NCBI GenBank assembly: GCA_035624425.1
Contig: DASPRN010000071.1
Location: forward strand, 1-53,176
Reading direction: 5' to 3'
DNA from: AC-32 sp035624425
GTDB taxonomy: Bacteria; Actinomycetota; Thermoleophilia; Gaiellales; Gaiellaceae
DNA length: 53,176 bases
The position numbers and the translations under genes are program-made. A model generated the notes under the pieces. The model had not been told where the DNA came from. It saw nothing but the letters and a program-made list of their open reading frames with translations, and searched no databases. Shown here piece after piece: positions 40,965 through 49,485 of the stretch (within the stretch, counting starts at the first letter, position 1; each line of letters starts with the position of its first letter).

Positions 40965-41810
40965 CTAGGCGACGAGCCGTTCCAGCGCCTCGGCAAGCTC
41001 TTCCAGCTCGGTCTCGTCCAGGAACGAGATCTCGAGCTTGCCTGCGCGGACGCGCGCGGTGAAGCCGGTTGCACGCTCGGCGGCGGCTCGCGCCCGTGCG
41101 GCAAGCGCAGGATCGACCTTCGCGACCTTGCGCGGCTTCGTCTTGGCGCCCGCCCAGCGCGCGGCCCGCTCGGCTGCGCGCACCGACATCCCGCGCCGGA
41201 CGATCTGGCGCGCCAGCCGGCGGCGGCCCTCGTTGTCGGGCACCGCCAGCACCGCCCGGGCGTGGCCCTCGCTCAGCTCGCCACGCTCGACCAGGCCGAG
41301 CAGGTCGTCCGGAAGCTCGAGCAGCCGCAGCCGGTTGGAGACGGTCGGCTTCGCCTTGCCGACCCGCTCCCCCAGCTCGCCGAGCGACAGGCCGAACTCG
41401 TCCATCAGCAAGGCGTAGGCCCGCGCCTCCTCGACCGCGGAGAGCTCCTCGCGGGCGACGTTCTCGACCAGGCCGAGCAGGAGCGAGTCGCGGTCGTCCG
41501 CCTCGCGCACGAGCGCCGGCACCGTCGGCACCCCGGCCTCGCGGGCCGCGCGCCAGCGGCGCTCACCGGCGATCAGCTCGAAGCCGCCCGCGGCGCGGGG
41601 CCGCACCACGACCGGCTGGACCAGCCCCTGCGAGCGGATCGAATCGGCCAGCGCGCTCGTCGCCTCGTGGTCGAAGCGCTTCCGCGGCTGGCGCGGGTTT
41701 GCGTGAATCGTCTCGACCGGCAGGTGGGCGAGCTCGGAGCCCGCCTCGCCGCCGACCAGCAGCTCGAGGCCGCGGCCGAGGCCGCGTCGTTTCTCAGGAA
41801 CGGCCGACAA
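40965..41810 (-). CDS. parB: Chromosome partitioning protein ParB
   Basis: 281 aa, TTG start 17 bp inside parA. The N-terminal KRRGLGRGLELL is typical; the CTPase/ParB-N domain has IHANPRQPRKRFDH, ELIAGERRWRAAREAG and NVAREELSAVEEARAY (the GERRxR and NxxREdLs boxes); a helix-turn-helix region LSLGELGERVGKAKPTVSNRLRLL follows, then a C-terminal dimer domain. It binds parS, spreads as a clamp and works with ParA to place the origin. No full parS site was seen in this window. Confidence 0.96.
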   Translation of the reverse strand: MSAVPEKRRGLGRGLELLVGGEAGSELAHLPVETIHANPRQPRKRFDHEATSALADSIRSQGLVQPVVVRPRAAGGFELIAGERRWRAAREAGVPTVPALVREADDRDSLLLGLVENVAREELSAVEEARAYALLMDEFGLSLGELGERVGKAKPTVSNRLRLLELPDDLLGLVERGELSEGHARAVLAVPDNEGRRRLARQIVRRGMSVRAAERAARWAGAKTKPRKVAKVDPALAARARAAAERATGFTARVRAGKLEISFLDETELEELAEALERLVA

Positions 41811-42549
41811 GCTCCATCGCCACCTTCCAGTACGCGTCGGCGCCGGCCGAGTCGCGGTCGTAGGAGGTCACCGGCAGGCCGTGGCTCGGGGCCTCCGCCA
41901 CGCGCACCGAGCGGGGCACGGCCGTCTTGAAGACGAGCCCGCCGAAGTGCCGGCGAACCTCGTCCGAGACGTCGGCGGCCAGCCGCGTGCGCCGGTCGAC
42001 CATGGTCAGGATCACGCCGCCGATCGCGAGGCGCGGGTTCAGCCGCGAGCGCACGAGTTCGACGGAGCCGACGAGCTGCGCGAGCCCCTCGAGCGCGTAG
42101 TACTCGGCCTGCACCGGGACGAGCACGCGGTCGGCCGCGGCGAGCGCGTTCACCGTCAGCGGCCCGAGCGACGGCGGGCAGTCGACGAACACGAAGGCGT
42201 AGTGCTCGCCCGCGCGCGCCAGGGACTCGGCGAGGTAGCGCTCGCCGTCGGCGTGGCGCGCGAGCTCGACCGCAGCGCCGGCAAGCTCCGGCTTCGCCGG
42301 GACGAGCTCGAGGCGCGGGAAGCGCGTCGGCTTGACGAGCCGTTCGAGCGGGATCCCGTCCAGCAGGTCGAGCGAAGAGCTCCCGTTCGCGCGCTCGCCG
42401 AGCCCGGAGGTCGCGTTCGCCTGCGGGTCGAGATCGACGACCAGCGTGCGCTCGCCGGCCTCGGCGAGGCAGGCCGCGAGGTTGATCGCGGTCGTCGTCT
42501 TGCCGACGCCGCCCTTCTGGTTGGCAAGCGCGTACACCCGTCCGGGCAC
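41794..42549 (-). CDS. parA: Chromosome partitioning ATPase ParA (Soj)
   Basis: 251 aa, GTG start. Deviant Walker A motif NQKGGVGKTTTAINL with both lysines, LVVDLDPQANATSGLG as switch I/A' region, and VFVDCPPSLGPLT as Walker B. It drives origin segregation through ATP-dependent DNA binding. The gene lies 13 bp after rsmG in the leftward rpmH operon. It is of the short chromosomal type, without an N-terminal regulatory domain. Confidence 0.97.
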   Translation of the reverse strand: MPGRVYALANQKGGVGKTTTAINLAACLAEAGERTLVVDLDPQANATSGLGERANGSSSLDLLDGIPLERLVKPTRFPRLELVPAKPELAGAAVELARHADGERYLAESLARAGEHYAFVFVDCPPSLGPLTVNALAAADRVLVPVQAEYYALEGLAQLVGSVELVRSRLNPRLAIGGVILTMVDRRTRLAADVSDEVRRHFGGLVFKTAVPRSVRVAEAPSHGLPVTSYDRDSAGADAYWKVAMELVGRS

Positions 42550-42562
42550 ACGGCCACGCTAG

Positions 42563-43138
42563 CTAGGCCAGCGGACGTTTCCTGGCGATGCCTGTGCGGC
42601 GCGGGAAGCCCTCCGGGGTCGGCCCGAGCTTCCGCACGACGAGCAGCCCTGGCGGCGACTCGGCGAGCTCGCCCCCCAACTGCTGGGCGACGCGCGCGAC
42701 CCGTTCGACGTCGGCCTTCGGACCGGCGAAGAGGATCGCCGCTCCTCCCGGCGCGACCAGCGGCAGGCACCACTCCGCGGCGACGGGCGGCGGCGCCAGC
42801 GCCTTCGCGACCGCGACTCCCCAGGCATCCACCGGCTGCTCCTCGGCCCGGCCGCACACGACCTGAACGTTCGGCAGCTCGCGGGCCCAGCGCTCGAGGA
42901 AGTCGCACTTCCGCCGGCTCGACTCGAGCAGCGTCACCTGGCGCTCCGGCAGCTCGACCGCGAGCGGGATCCCCGGCGCGCCACCGCCGGAGCCGACGTC
43001 CACGATCGGCCCTTCGAACCTGCGCACGAGTTCGACCGCGCGCAGGCTGTCGGCCACCAGCACCCGGCGCGCCTCGTCACCACGTAATGACGTCAGGCCC
43101 GGCGTTTCGGTAACCGCTGCGAGCCAGCGCTCGATCAC
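42563..43138 (-). CDS. rsmG: 16S rRNA (guanine-N7)-methyltransferase
   Basis: 191 aa, GTG start overlapping the jag stop (GTGA). It methylates G527 of 16S rRNA. SAM site PIVDVGSGGGAPGIPLAVELP, then LLESSRRKCDFLERWA and VCGRAEE, then AVAKALAPPPVAAEWCLPLV. The N-terminal helix region is shorter than in most RsmG (about 35 residues before the Rossmann core), but the catalytic part is whole. Position between jag and parA is the standard origin order. Confidence 0.95.
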   Translation of the reverse strand: MIERWLAAVTETPGLTSLRGDEARRVLVADSLRAVELVRRFEGPIVDVGSGGGAPGIPLAVELPERQVTLLESSRRKCDFLERWARELPNVQVVCGRAEEQPVDAWGVAVAKALAPPPVAAEWCLPLVAPGGAAILFAGPKADVERVARVAQQLGGELAESPPGLLVVRKLGPTPEGFPRRTGIARKRPLA

Positions 43139-43818
43139 TCAGGCTCGATCACGACGAAGCGGTTGGGCTCGGTGCCCTCGCTGCGCGTGGTCACGCCCGG
43201 GAAGTCCTTCAGGCGCACATGCACGATCTTCCGCTCGACGGCCGTCATGGGGTCGAGCTCGACCTCCCGCCCGGACGATGCCGCCCGCTCGGCGCTCCGC
43301 ACCGCCAGCGAGTCGAGCGTCGCCTCCCGCCGGGCCCGGTAGCCGGCGGCGTCGATGACCACCTGCTTCCGGTCGTCGCCCTGCCCGCGCCAGACGATCG
43401 CGTTGATCAGGTACTGGATCGCGTCGATCGTCTGCCCGTGCTTGCCGATCACGAGGCCGAGCTCGCCGCCGGCGATCGTGGCCGTCAGCGTCTCGTCGTC
43501 CTCCTGGATCTCGATCCGCGCACGGATGCCGATCGCCTCCAGGATCCGGTCGAGGATCTCGCGAACCTCGCCGCCGAGCTCGCTGTCGTCCCCGGCGCGC
43601 GGAGCCTCGGCGACCGCCGCGCCCGGGTCGACGGTCGCGATGACGCGTGCCGGCGCGAAGCCGACGCCGAGCAACCCGCGCTCGCCCTCGGTCAGCACCT
43701 GGAACCGAACCGCGGCCTTGTCGATCCCAGGCTGGAGCTTCTCCAGCTCGCGCAGCGCCGTCCACTTCGCCTCGCCGACGGTCTCGCCGCTCGCCTCGAC
43801 CTGCAGCGCCTCGGTCAC
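43135..43818 (-). CDS. jag: RNA-binding protein Jag/KhpB
   Basis: 227 aa, GTG start. Three parts are visible: a Jag-N domain at about 1-60 (EASGETVGEAKWTALRELEKL), a KH domain with GGELGLVIGKHGQTIDAIQYL at about 117-137 and an R3H domain at the end (MTAVERKIVHVRL). It binds RNA and affects cell wall synthesis and division in other Gram-positives. Gap to yidC is 4 bp; it overlaps rsmG. Confidence 0.94.
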   Translation of the reverse strand: MTEALQVEASGETVGEAKWTALRELEKLQPGIDKAAVRFQVLTEGERGLLGVGFAPARVIATVDPGAAVAEAPRAGDDSELGGEVREILDRILEAIGIRARIEIQEDDETLTATIAGGELGLVIGKHGQTIDAIQYLINAIVWRGQGDDRKQVVIDAAGYRARREATLDSLAVRSAERAASSGREVELDPMTAVERKIVHVRLKDFPGVTTRSEGTEPNRFVVIEPE

Positions 43819-43822
43819 AGCG

Positions 43823-44689
43823 TCATCTCCTTGCGCCGCCCTTCTTCTTCTTGCGCCGCACCTTGCGCGGCGCGGACGAGACGGCCGCGGGCGCCGGAGC
43901 CGGCGAGCGGGCGGGGGCGCCGTCCTGCGCAGGGCTCTCCTCTTTGGGCGGCGTGCGCGACGTGCGCTTCGGCGGCGGCTGGGCCTTCGGCATCATCCTC
44001 CGGGTGATCAGCCCCTGGCCGACGGTCCAGAGGTTCGTCGTCACCCAGTAGAGGACGAGGCCGGTCGGGAAGTTGATGAACAGGAAGACGAACGCGAGCG
44101 GCAGGACCAGGAACATGACTCGCTGGGACTTGTCCATCGTCGCGGACATGAGCAGCGTCGAGACGACCTGCGTGACCACGTAGAGCGCGAGCAGCACGTA
44201 GCCGGACCAGTGCGAGCTCGCGGGCGCAGCGATGTTCGGCACGAAGTTGTGCAGCCACGAGAAGTCGCCGCGGTCGACGCAGTACTGCGGGTTCAGCGGG
44301 TGGCTCGGGCAGGGCGGGTGGTGGGAGAACTTCCGCAGCACCAGGTAGAGCGAGATGAAGACCGGGAACTGCGCCAGCAGCGGGAAGCAGGACGCTGCCG
44401 GGTTGATGTGGTTCTCCTTGTAGAACTTCATCAGCTCTTCCTGCTTGCGCTGCTTGTCGTCCTTGTACTTGCGCTGGATCTCCTTCATCTGCGGCGCATG
44501 CCGCTGCAGGTTCTGCATCGAGTGGATCTGCTTGACCATCAGGGGGACGAGCAGCAGCCGGACGATCACCGTCAGCGCGACGATCGACCAGGCCCAGGTC
44601 AGGCTCGGGAAATGGGTGGGCGCGTGCAGCCAGTCGAGGACCGAGCGGAGGATGTTCTCGAGCGGCGAGAGCGGCGAGGCAAGGATCAT
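43823..44689 (-). CDS. yidC: Membrane protein insertase YidC
   Basis: 288 aa, ATG start overlapping yidD. Gram-positive-size YidC without the large periplasmic domain. Membrane segments at about 32-52, 96-120 and two to three more around 165-235. The positively charged cytoplasmic hairpin MQNLQRHAPQMKEIQRKY lies after the first, and the hydrophilic groove Arg is in VIVRLLLVPLMVKQ. The C-terminal 60 residues are Pro/Ala-rich and end in a basic run, which can contact ribosomes. It inserts membrane proteins with or without SecYEG. Confidence 0.96.
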   Translation of the reverse strand: MILASPLSPLENILRSVLDWLHAPTHFPSLTWAWSIVALTVIVRLLLVPLMVKQIHSMQNLQRHAPQMKEIQRKYKDDKQRKQEELMKFYKENHINPAASCFPLLAQFPVFISLYLVLRKFSHHPPCPSHPLNPQYCVDRGDFSWLHNFVPNIAAPASSHWSGYVLLALYVVTQVVSTLLMSATMDKSQRVMFLVLPLAFVFLFINFPTGLVLYWVTTNLWTVGQGLITRRMMPKAQPPPKRTSRTPPKEESPAQDGAPARSPAPAPAAVSSAPRKVRRKKKKGGARR

Positions 44690-44934
44690 CGGAACAGCCT
44701 CTGGTTCTCTGCATAGTCGACCCCGCCCAGGCTCCAGGGATTGCAGCGAAGGAGGCGCCAGCCTGCGAGGATCGCGCCGCGGACGAGCCCATAGTGTCGC
44801 AGCGCGTCCAGCGCGTACTGCGAGCAGCTCGGGTGGTACTTGCAGCGGCCGCCCCAGAAGACCCCGAGCGTCCAGCGGTAGAGATAGATCAGCCCCAGGC
44901 CGGCGTAGGTGGGGACCCTCAACGCGTGCCTCAT
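44686..44934 (-). CDS. yidD: Membrane protein insertion efficiency factor YidD
   Basis: 82 aa, ATG start overlapping rnpA by 4 bp. Conserved CKYHPSCSQYALDALRHYG and RLLRCNPWSLGGVDYAE, with the three Cys of the family. Amphipathic N-terminus. It helps YidC-dependent insertion. Standard place between rnpA and yidC. Confidence 0.95.
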   Translation of the reverse strand: MRHALRVPTYAGLGLIYLYRWTLGVFWGGRCKYHPSCSQYALDALRHYGLVRGAILAGWRLLRCNPWSLGGVDYAENQRLFR

Positions 44935-45278
44935 GCAGCGGCCTTTCCGAGGATCTCCTCGACGCGCTCGGTCAGCCAGTCGAAGCCGCGGTTCTCGGCC
45001 GCCTCCGCGAGCCCGGGCCGGACGACGAGCACGTAATCCTGGTCCTGCGGCAGACCCTCCGAGCGGGCGCTGAAGATCTCGCGCAGCCGGCGCTTGATCC
45101 GGTTGCGGACGACCGCCGTGCCGACCGCCTTCGGCACCGCCAGGCCGAGCCGGGCCCCTTCTCCGCCGTCCTCGCGGGCGAACCAGTAGAGGACGAGAAA
45201 GCGGGTCGAGACCGACCGGCCGTGCCGGTAGACAGCGTCGAAGTCGCGCGAGCGCGAGAGGCGGTGGCGACGGTGCAC
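44931..45278 (-). CDS. rnpA: Ribonuclease P protein component
   Basis: 115 aa from GTG 45278 (VHRRHRLSRSRDFDAVYRHG). The RNR box AVVRNRIKRRLREIF binds the RNase P RNA. Length normal. It matures tRNA 5' ends with the RNA subunit. It lies 17 bp after rpmH. The frame before the GTG would add Arg-rich sequence that overlaps rpmH, so the shorter form is preferred. Confidence 0.94.
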   Translation of the reverse strand: MHRRHRLSRSRDFDAVYRHGRSVSTRFLVLYWFAREDGGEGARLGLAVPKAVGTAVVRNRIKRRLREIFSARSEGLPQDQDYVLVVRPGLAEAAENRGFDWLTERVEEILGKAAA

Positions 45279-45295
45279 GCGCGCGTCCAGGGGAG

Positions 45296-45430
45296 CTACG
45301 CGGACAGGCGTTTGCGGCCTCGCGCCCGCCGGCGCTTGAGAATGGCCCGGCCGGCGCGCGTGGACATGCGGGCACGGAAACCGTGCTTCCGCTTTCGCCT
45401 GCGCACGTTGGGCTGATAGGTCCGTTTCAC
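45296..45430 (-). CDS. rpmH: 50S ribosomal protein L34
   Basis: 44 aa, GTG start. KRTYQPNVRRRKRKHGFRAR and LKRRRARGRKRLSA are near-invariant for L34. First gene of the leftward operon. A TATACT -10 lies 49 bases upstream. Confidence 0.97.
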   Translation of the reverse strand: MKRTYQPNVRRRKRKHGFRARMSTRAGRAILKRRRARGRKRLSA

Positions 45431-45479
45431 GAGTCGGAGAAGGAAGAAGAGCCGCCCGGACGGAGGGCGGCGTCGGGCA

Positions 45480-45485
45480 AGTATA
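45480..45485 (-). promoter_or_regulatory. -10 element of the rpmH operon
   Basis: TATACT on the - strand, 49 bases before the rpmH GTG. No good -35 was found at 16-18 bp. The leader between them is polypyrimidine-rich. Confidence 0.5.
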
Positions 45486-45505
45486 GACAAGGTGCAAGAG
45501 GTGAC

Positions 45506-45628
45506 TTCTCCACAGAGAAACGAGCGCGCAGGCGACCCCCGAAAGAGGCTCTGAGCAGGGGTTGCTCGGGGGTGTGCGTCGCCAGGTTCGGCAAGACCGT
45601 CCACACCTGTGGAGAGCAGTGTGGAGCA
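45506..45628. other. Candidate oriC: cluster of degenerate DnaA boxes between rpmH and dnaA
   Basis: The 339-bp gap 45431-45769 holds no gene. Within it are four DnaA-box-like sequences compared with TTRTCCACA: TTCTCCACA at 45506-45514 (8/9), CCGTCCACA at 45597-45605 (7/9), and on the - strand 45608-45616 and 45620-45628 (7/9 each). The last three are packed in 32 bp. A further 8/9 box, TCGTCCACA, lies at 47230-47238 in the 155-bp dnaA-dnaN gap. Either or both gaps may be the origin. No clear AT-rich unwinding stretch was seen. Confidence 0.5.
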
Positions 45629-45698
45629 TGCTGTTCTCCCTGGAAATCGACCACTTTTCGCGCAGCGGAAGGCCTCCGGAGAGCGCCGAGAGAGGCCG

Positions 45699-45727
45699 TT
45701 GAGCGGAAGCCGAAGCGCTGCTATGCT
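45699..45727 (+). promoter_or_regulatory. dnaA promoter
   Basis: TTGAGC (45699-45704), 17-bp spacer, TATGCT (45722-45727): a good housekeeping-type promoter. The leader of about 36 bases contains AAGGAG at 45752-45757, 12 bases before the dnaA GTG. The DnaA-like boxes lie just upstream, allowing autoregulation. Confidence 0.6.
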
Positions 45728-45769
45728 CGGTCGCTTGCCCGACCCCACCAGAAGGAGCCTGCCGGCGGC

Positions 45770-47116
45770 GTGGAGCCCCCAATCGAGCTGACTGCGGAAG
45801 GCCTGTGGAGCGAGGTTTCTAGTCGGCTCAGGGGCGCCCTCAACGAGACGACCTACCGCACGTGGTTCGACCACGTGGGGGGCCTCGAGCTGACCGACGA
45901 CGAGTTCGTTCTCTCGGTTCCGAACGACTTCACGCGCAACTGGATCGAGGGCCATTTCCTCGGCCTGATCCGCGCCGCCGTCGGCGATGCGACCGGCCGT
46001 GAGCGCCAGGTGCAGCTTGCGATCGTGGCCTCGAAGGAGGAGCGAGTCGCGACTCCGCCCGAGGAGCAGCGGCGCGAGATGCTCGCCGCCGGCCTCAATC
46101 CCAAGTACACCTTCGACTCGTTCGTGATCGGCTCCTCGAACCGCTTCGCCCACGCGGCCGCGCTCGCCGTCGCCGAGGCCGTCGCGCAGGCTTACAACCC
46201 GCTCTTCATCTACGGCAGCACCGGGCTCGGGAAGACGCACCTCCTGCAGGCAGTTGCCCAGTACGTCGGCGAGCACCAGAGCGAGCTCTCCGTGCGCTAC
46301 GTGACGAGCGAGACGTTCATGAACGACTTCATCAACGCCCTTCGGGACAAGCGGATCGAGGGCTTCAAGCAGCGGTATCGCGCCTACGACCTCCTTCTGA
46401 TCGACGACATCCAGTTCTTCGAGCACAAGGAGCGGATCCAGGAGGAGTTCTTCCACACCTTCAACTCGATCTACGAGGCGGGCGGCCAGCTCGTGATCTC
46501 GTCCGACCGGCCTCCGAAGGAGATCTCGACGCTCGAGGAGCGGCTGCGCTCGCGCTTCGAGTGGGGCCTGATCACGGACATCCAGCCGCCCGACCTCGAG
46601 ACGCGCATCGCGATCCTGCGCAAGAAGGTCAAGACCGACGGGATTCACATCCCCGACCCCAAGGTGCTCGAGTTCATCGCAGGCCGCATCTCGTCCAACA
46701 TCCGCGAGCTCGAAGGCGCGCTGACGCGCGTGGTCGCGTTCTCGTCGCTGACCGGCCGGCCGATGACCGAGGACCTGGCACAGGACGTGCTCAAGGACGT
46801 CTTCCCGCAGGGCGAGGTGCCGCAGGTGACGATCGAGAGCATCCAGGAGCTCGTCTCCGACCGCTTCGGCCTCTCGCTCGCGGAGCTCTGCGGCGACAAG
46901 CGCTCGCAGAACATCGTCTACCCGCGGCAGGTGGCGATGTATCTGTCACGCGAGCTGACCGACTCGTCGCTGCCGAAGATCGGGAAGCAATTCGGCGGGC
47001 GCGACCACACCACGGTGATCCACGCGACCTCGAAGATCGCTCGCATGATTCGCGAGGACCGCTCTGTGTACAACCTGGTGCAAGAGTTGACCGCGAGGGT
47101 CAAGCAGGCGCGCTGA
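45770..47116 (+). CDS. dnaA: Chromosomal replication initiator protein DnaA
   Basis: 448 aa from GTG 45770; no other start is in frame after the promoter. Domain I at about 1-80 (WFDHVGGLELTDDEF), a short domain II linker, AAA+ domain III at about 105-325 with Walker A GSTGLGKTHLL, Walker B LLLIDDIQFF and Arg finger region, and domain IV with the DnaA signature GGRDHTTVIHA. It opens the origin and loads helicase. Shorter than streptomycete DnaA because domain II is small. Confidence 0.97.
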   Translation: MEPPIELTAEGLWSEVSSRLRGALNETTYRTWFDHVGGLELTDDEFVLSVPNDFTRNWIEGHFLGLIRAAVGDATGRERQVQLAIVASKEERVATPPEEQRREMLAAGLNPKYTFDSFVIGSSNRFAHAAALAVAEAVAQAYNPLFIYGSTGLGKTHLLQAVAQYVGEHQSELSVRYVTSETFMNDFINALRDKRIEGFKQRYRAYDLLLIDDIQFFEHKERIQEEFFHTFNSIYEAGGQLVISSDRPPKEISTLEERLRSRFEWGLITDIQPPDLETRIAILRKKVKTDGIHIPDPKVLEFIAGRISSNIRELEGALTRVVAFSSLTGRPMTEDLAQDVLKDVFPQGEVPQVTIESIQELVSDRFGLSLAELCGDKRSQNIVYPRQVAMYLSRELTDSSLPKIGKQFGGRDHTTVIHATSKIARMIREDRSVYNLVQELTARVKQAR

Positions 47117-47271
47117 GCTGTGGGTCGATCTGCCGTCACCATGCGACCCTGTCGAAGACCCGGCTTTCTCCCCAGCTCAGGCCCACAGCCCGAAGCCGCT
47201 CCAGGAGCCGTTTCGGGACGTCTTCCCCGTCGTCCACACTCCCTACGTACTACGACAAAGGAATTTCATAG

Positions 47272-48402
47272 ATGATCGAAGCAGAAGCTGTGGTCGCCCA
47301 ACAAACCCTCATGCTGACCTGCTCACGTGACGAGCTCCTGCGCGGGCTCGGGATCGTCTCGCGTGGAGTCTCGACGCGAACGACCGTACAGATTCTGTCG
47401 GGAATCCTGCTCCGCGCAGGCGATGGGAAGCTCGAGCTGGCCGCGACCGACATGGAGGTCTCGCTGCGCACGGCGGTCGAGGCGAAGGTGGAGACGGAGG
47501 GCTCGGTGGTCGTGCCCGGCCGCTTGTTGCTCGAGCTCGCGCGGCTGCTGCCCGAGGCGGAGGTCGCGGTCGAGCACAAGCTGGAAGAGGCCGCGGTGGA
47601 GATCCGCTGCGGCACCGCCAGCTACCGCTTGCACACGTACAACGCGGAGGACTTCCCGCGGCTGCCCGACACTCAGATCGAGTTGCACGCGATCGACCGC
47701 GAGACGGTGCTGGGCACCATCGGCCGTGTCAGCCGCTCGGCCTCGCGAGACGAGTCGCGGCCGGTCCTGACCGGCGTCTTGATGCGCTTCGAGCCCGGGA
47801 AGCTGGTGATGGCCGCAACCGACTCGTACCGGCTCTCCGTCAAGGAGACGGCTCTCGAGGGCTCAGTGCCCGAGCTCGAGGCGATTGTGCCGGCACGGGC
47901 GCTCGGCGAGCTGGCCCGGATCGCGGTCGAAGGCGAGCAGCTGTCGCTCGGCGTGCACGAGAACCAGGTCGTCTTCGGCACCGCCGACGCCTGGCTGACA
48001 ACCCGTCGCATCGACGGACAGTTCCCGAACTACAAGCAGCTCGTTCCCGAGACCTTCGAGCACGAGGTGTCTCTGCCGCGCGAAGAGCTGCTCGACGTCG
48101 TCCGCCGCGTCTCGGTGATGGCTCAGCGGAACTCGCCGCTGCGCCTGCGCTTTGCCGAGGGCGAGCTGACGGTCTCCGCGCAGACGCAGGACGTCGGCGA
48201 GGCGCACGAGTCGCTGCCCGCCTCCTTCGGCGGCGAGGCGCTGGAGATCGGCTTCAACGCCGAGTTCCTGCGCGATGGCATCGAGTCGGTCGCCGGCGAG
48301 CAGGTGCGGCTGAAGCTGATCAGCCCGCTGCGCCCGGCCGTGCTCCAGGGCGAGGGTGACGACTTCCTGTACCTGATCATGCCGATCCGATTGGCCGGAT
48401 AG
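47272..48402 (+). CDS. dnaN: DNA polymerase III beta sliding clamp
   Basis: 376 aa, ATG 47272 with AAAGGA 9 bases upstream. Three repeated clamp domains; LTCSRDELLRGLGIVSRGVSTRTTV at the start, VLTGVLMRFEPGKLVMAATDSYRLS in domain II and FLYLIMPIRLAG at the end, the peptide-binding C-terminus. It tethers the replicase. The 155-bp gap before it has one 8/9 DnaA box. Confidence 0.97.
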   Translation: MIEAEAVVAQQTLMLTCSRDELLRGLGIVSRGVSTRTTVQILSGILLRAGDGKLELAATDMEVSLRTAVEAKVETEGSVVVPGRLLLELARLLPEAEVAVEHKLEEAAVEIRCGTASYRLHTYNAEDFPRLPDTQIELHAIDRETVLGTIGRVSRSASRDESRPVLTGVLMRFEPGKLVMAATDSYRLSVKETALEGSVPELEAIVPARALGELARIAVEGEQLSLGVHENQVVFGTADAWLTTRRIDGQFPNYKQLVPETFEHEVSLPREELLDVVRRVSVMAQRNSPLRLRFAEGELTVSAQTQDVGEAHESLPASFGGEALEIGFNAEFLRDGIESVAGEQVRLKLISPLRPAVLQGEGDDFLYLIMPIRLAG

Positions 48403-48414
48403 GCCGCGGGCTAG

Positions 48415-49485
48415 CTGATCGTCGGCGCAGTCACGCTCAGGGACTTCCGCTCCTACGCCAAGCTCGACCTCGAGCTGGCGCCGGGGCTCGTGCTCGTGAC
48501 GGGGCCGAACGGGGCCGGGAAGACGAATCTGCTCGAGTCGCTGCACGTCGGCACCCAGGGCTTCTCGCCGCGGACGCGGGCCGACGCTCAGCTCGTCCGG
48601 TTCGGGCGGGACGCGGCCAGGATCGCGCTGCGAGGCGACCGCGCCGGCGCGCCGGTCGAGCTGGAGGTGACGCTCGAGCTCGGGAGCGGGAAGCGAGCCA
48701 GCCTGAACGGCGCCCGCCTGCGGGCTGCCGAGCAGCTGCGGGGCGAGGTGGCGACTCTCGTCTTCACGCCCGACCGGCTCGTCGTCGTCAAGGGCGGGCC
48801 GGCCGCACGGCGGGCCTACTTCGACCGCGTGCTGGGCCGGCTCTCACCGGCTCGTGCAGGGCTCCCGGCCGAGTACGGCGCGGCGGTCGGCCAGCGCAAC
48901 GCCGCGCTTCGGCGTGTGGCGCAGGGGCTCTCCTCGCGCGATGCGCTTGCTCCCTGGGACGAGCAGGTCAGCCGTCTGGGCGCCGATCTCGTCGAAGCGA
49001 GGACGGAGACCGCCGAGCTGCTGCGGCCGGGCTTCCGTGAGCGGGCCGGAGAGCTCGGCCTTGCCGGCGGTGAGCTCGTCTACGAGGGGACCGCGCCGAC
49101 TGCCGCTGACCTGGAGGCGCGCACGGATCGCGACCTCGAGCGCGGCGCGACCGGCCTTGGGCCGCATCTCGACGACGTCGGCATCCTCGCCGGCGCCCGC
49201 GACTTGCGGGCGTTCGGGTCGCAGGGCGAGCAGCGCCTGGCGGTGCTGGCGCTCCTGCTCGGCGAGGCAGAGCTCCTCGAGGAACGGCGCGGTGTGCGGC
49301 CGCTGCTGCTTCTGGACGACGTGCTCTCCGAGCTCGATCCCGAGCGGCGGCGGATCCTGGCCGACCGGCTGCGCGCGCGGGGCCAGGCGCTCGTTACCAG
49401 TGCGAGTGCCAACGCGTTGCCGGGCGAGCCGGCGCAGACGGTGACGGTGGAGCAGGCCGGCGACGGGACCTCGAGGGCCGCGTGA
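48415..49485 (+). CDS. recF: Recombination protein RecF, CTG start
   Basis: 356 aa if the CTG at 48415 is used. The frame is closed by TAG at 48412-48414, and codons from 48415 are CTG ATC GTC, so no ATG, GTG or TTG precedes the conserved N-terminal strand VTLRDFRSYAKLDLELAPG. The first normal start codon, about 23 codons in, would delete it. Walker A GPNGAGKTNL, SMC-like signature GSQGEQRLAVLALLLGEA and Walker B LLLLDDVLSELD are intact. It loads RecA at gaps. It lies 12 bp after dnaN. Confidence 0.9.
   Translation: MIVGAVTLRDFRSYAKLDLELAPGLVLVTGPNGAGKTNLLESLHVGTQGFSPRTRADAQLVRFGRDAARIALRGDRAGAPVELEVTLELGSGKRASLNGARLRAAEQLRGEVATLVFTPDRLVVVKGGPAARRAYFDRVLGRLSPARAGLPAEYGAAVGQRNAALRRVAQGLSSRDALAPWDEQVSRLGADLVEARTETAELLRPGFRERAGELGLAGGELVYEGTAPTAADLEARTDRDLERGATGLGPHLDDVGILAGARDLRAFGSQGEQRLAVLALLLGEAELLEERRGVRPLLLLDDVLSELDPERRRILADRLRARGQALVTSASANALPGEPAQTVTVEQAGDGTSRAA

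Noticed and set aside
45421..45431. GTTTCACG half of a parS-like sequence next to parAB
   Set aside because: Only one half matches (consensus is TGTTTCACGTGAAACA); the bases are the reverse complement of the rpmH start codons (GTGAAACGG), so the match is explained by coding.
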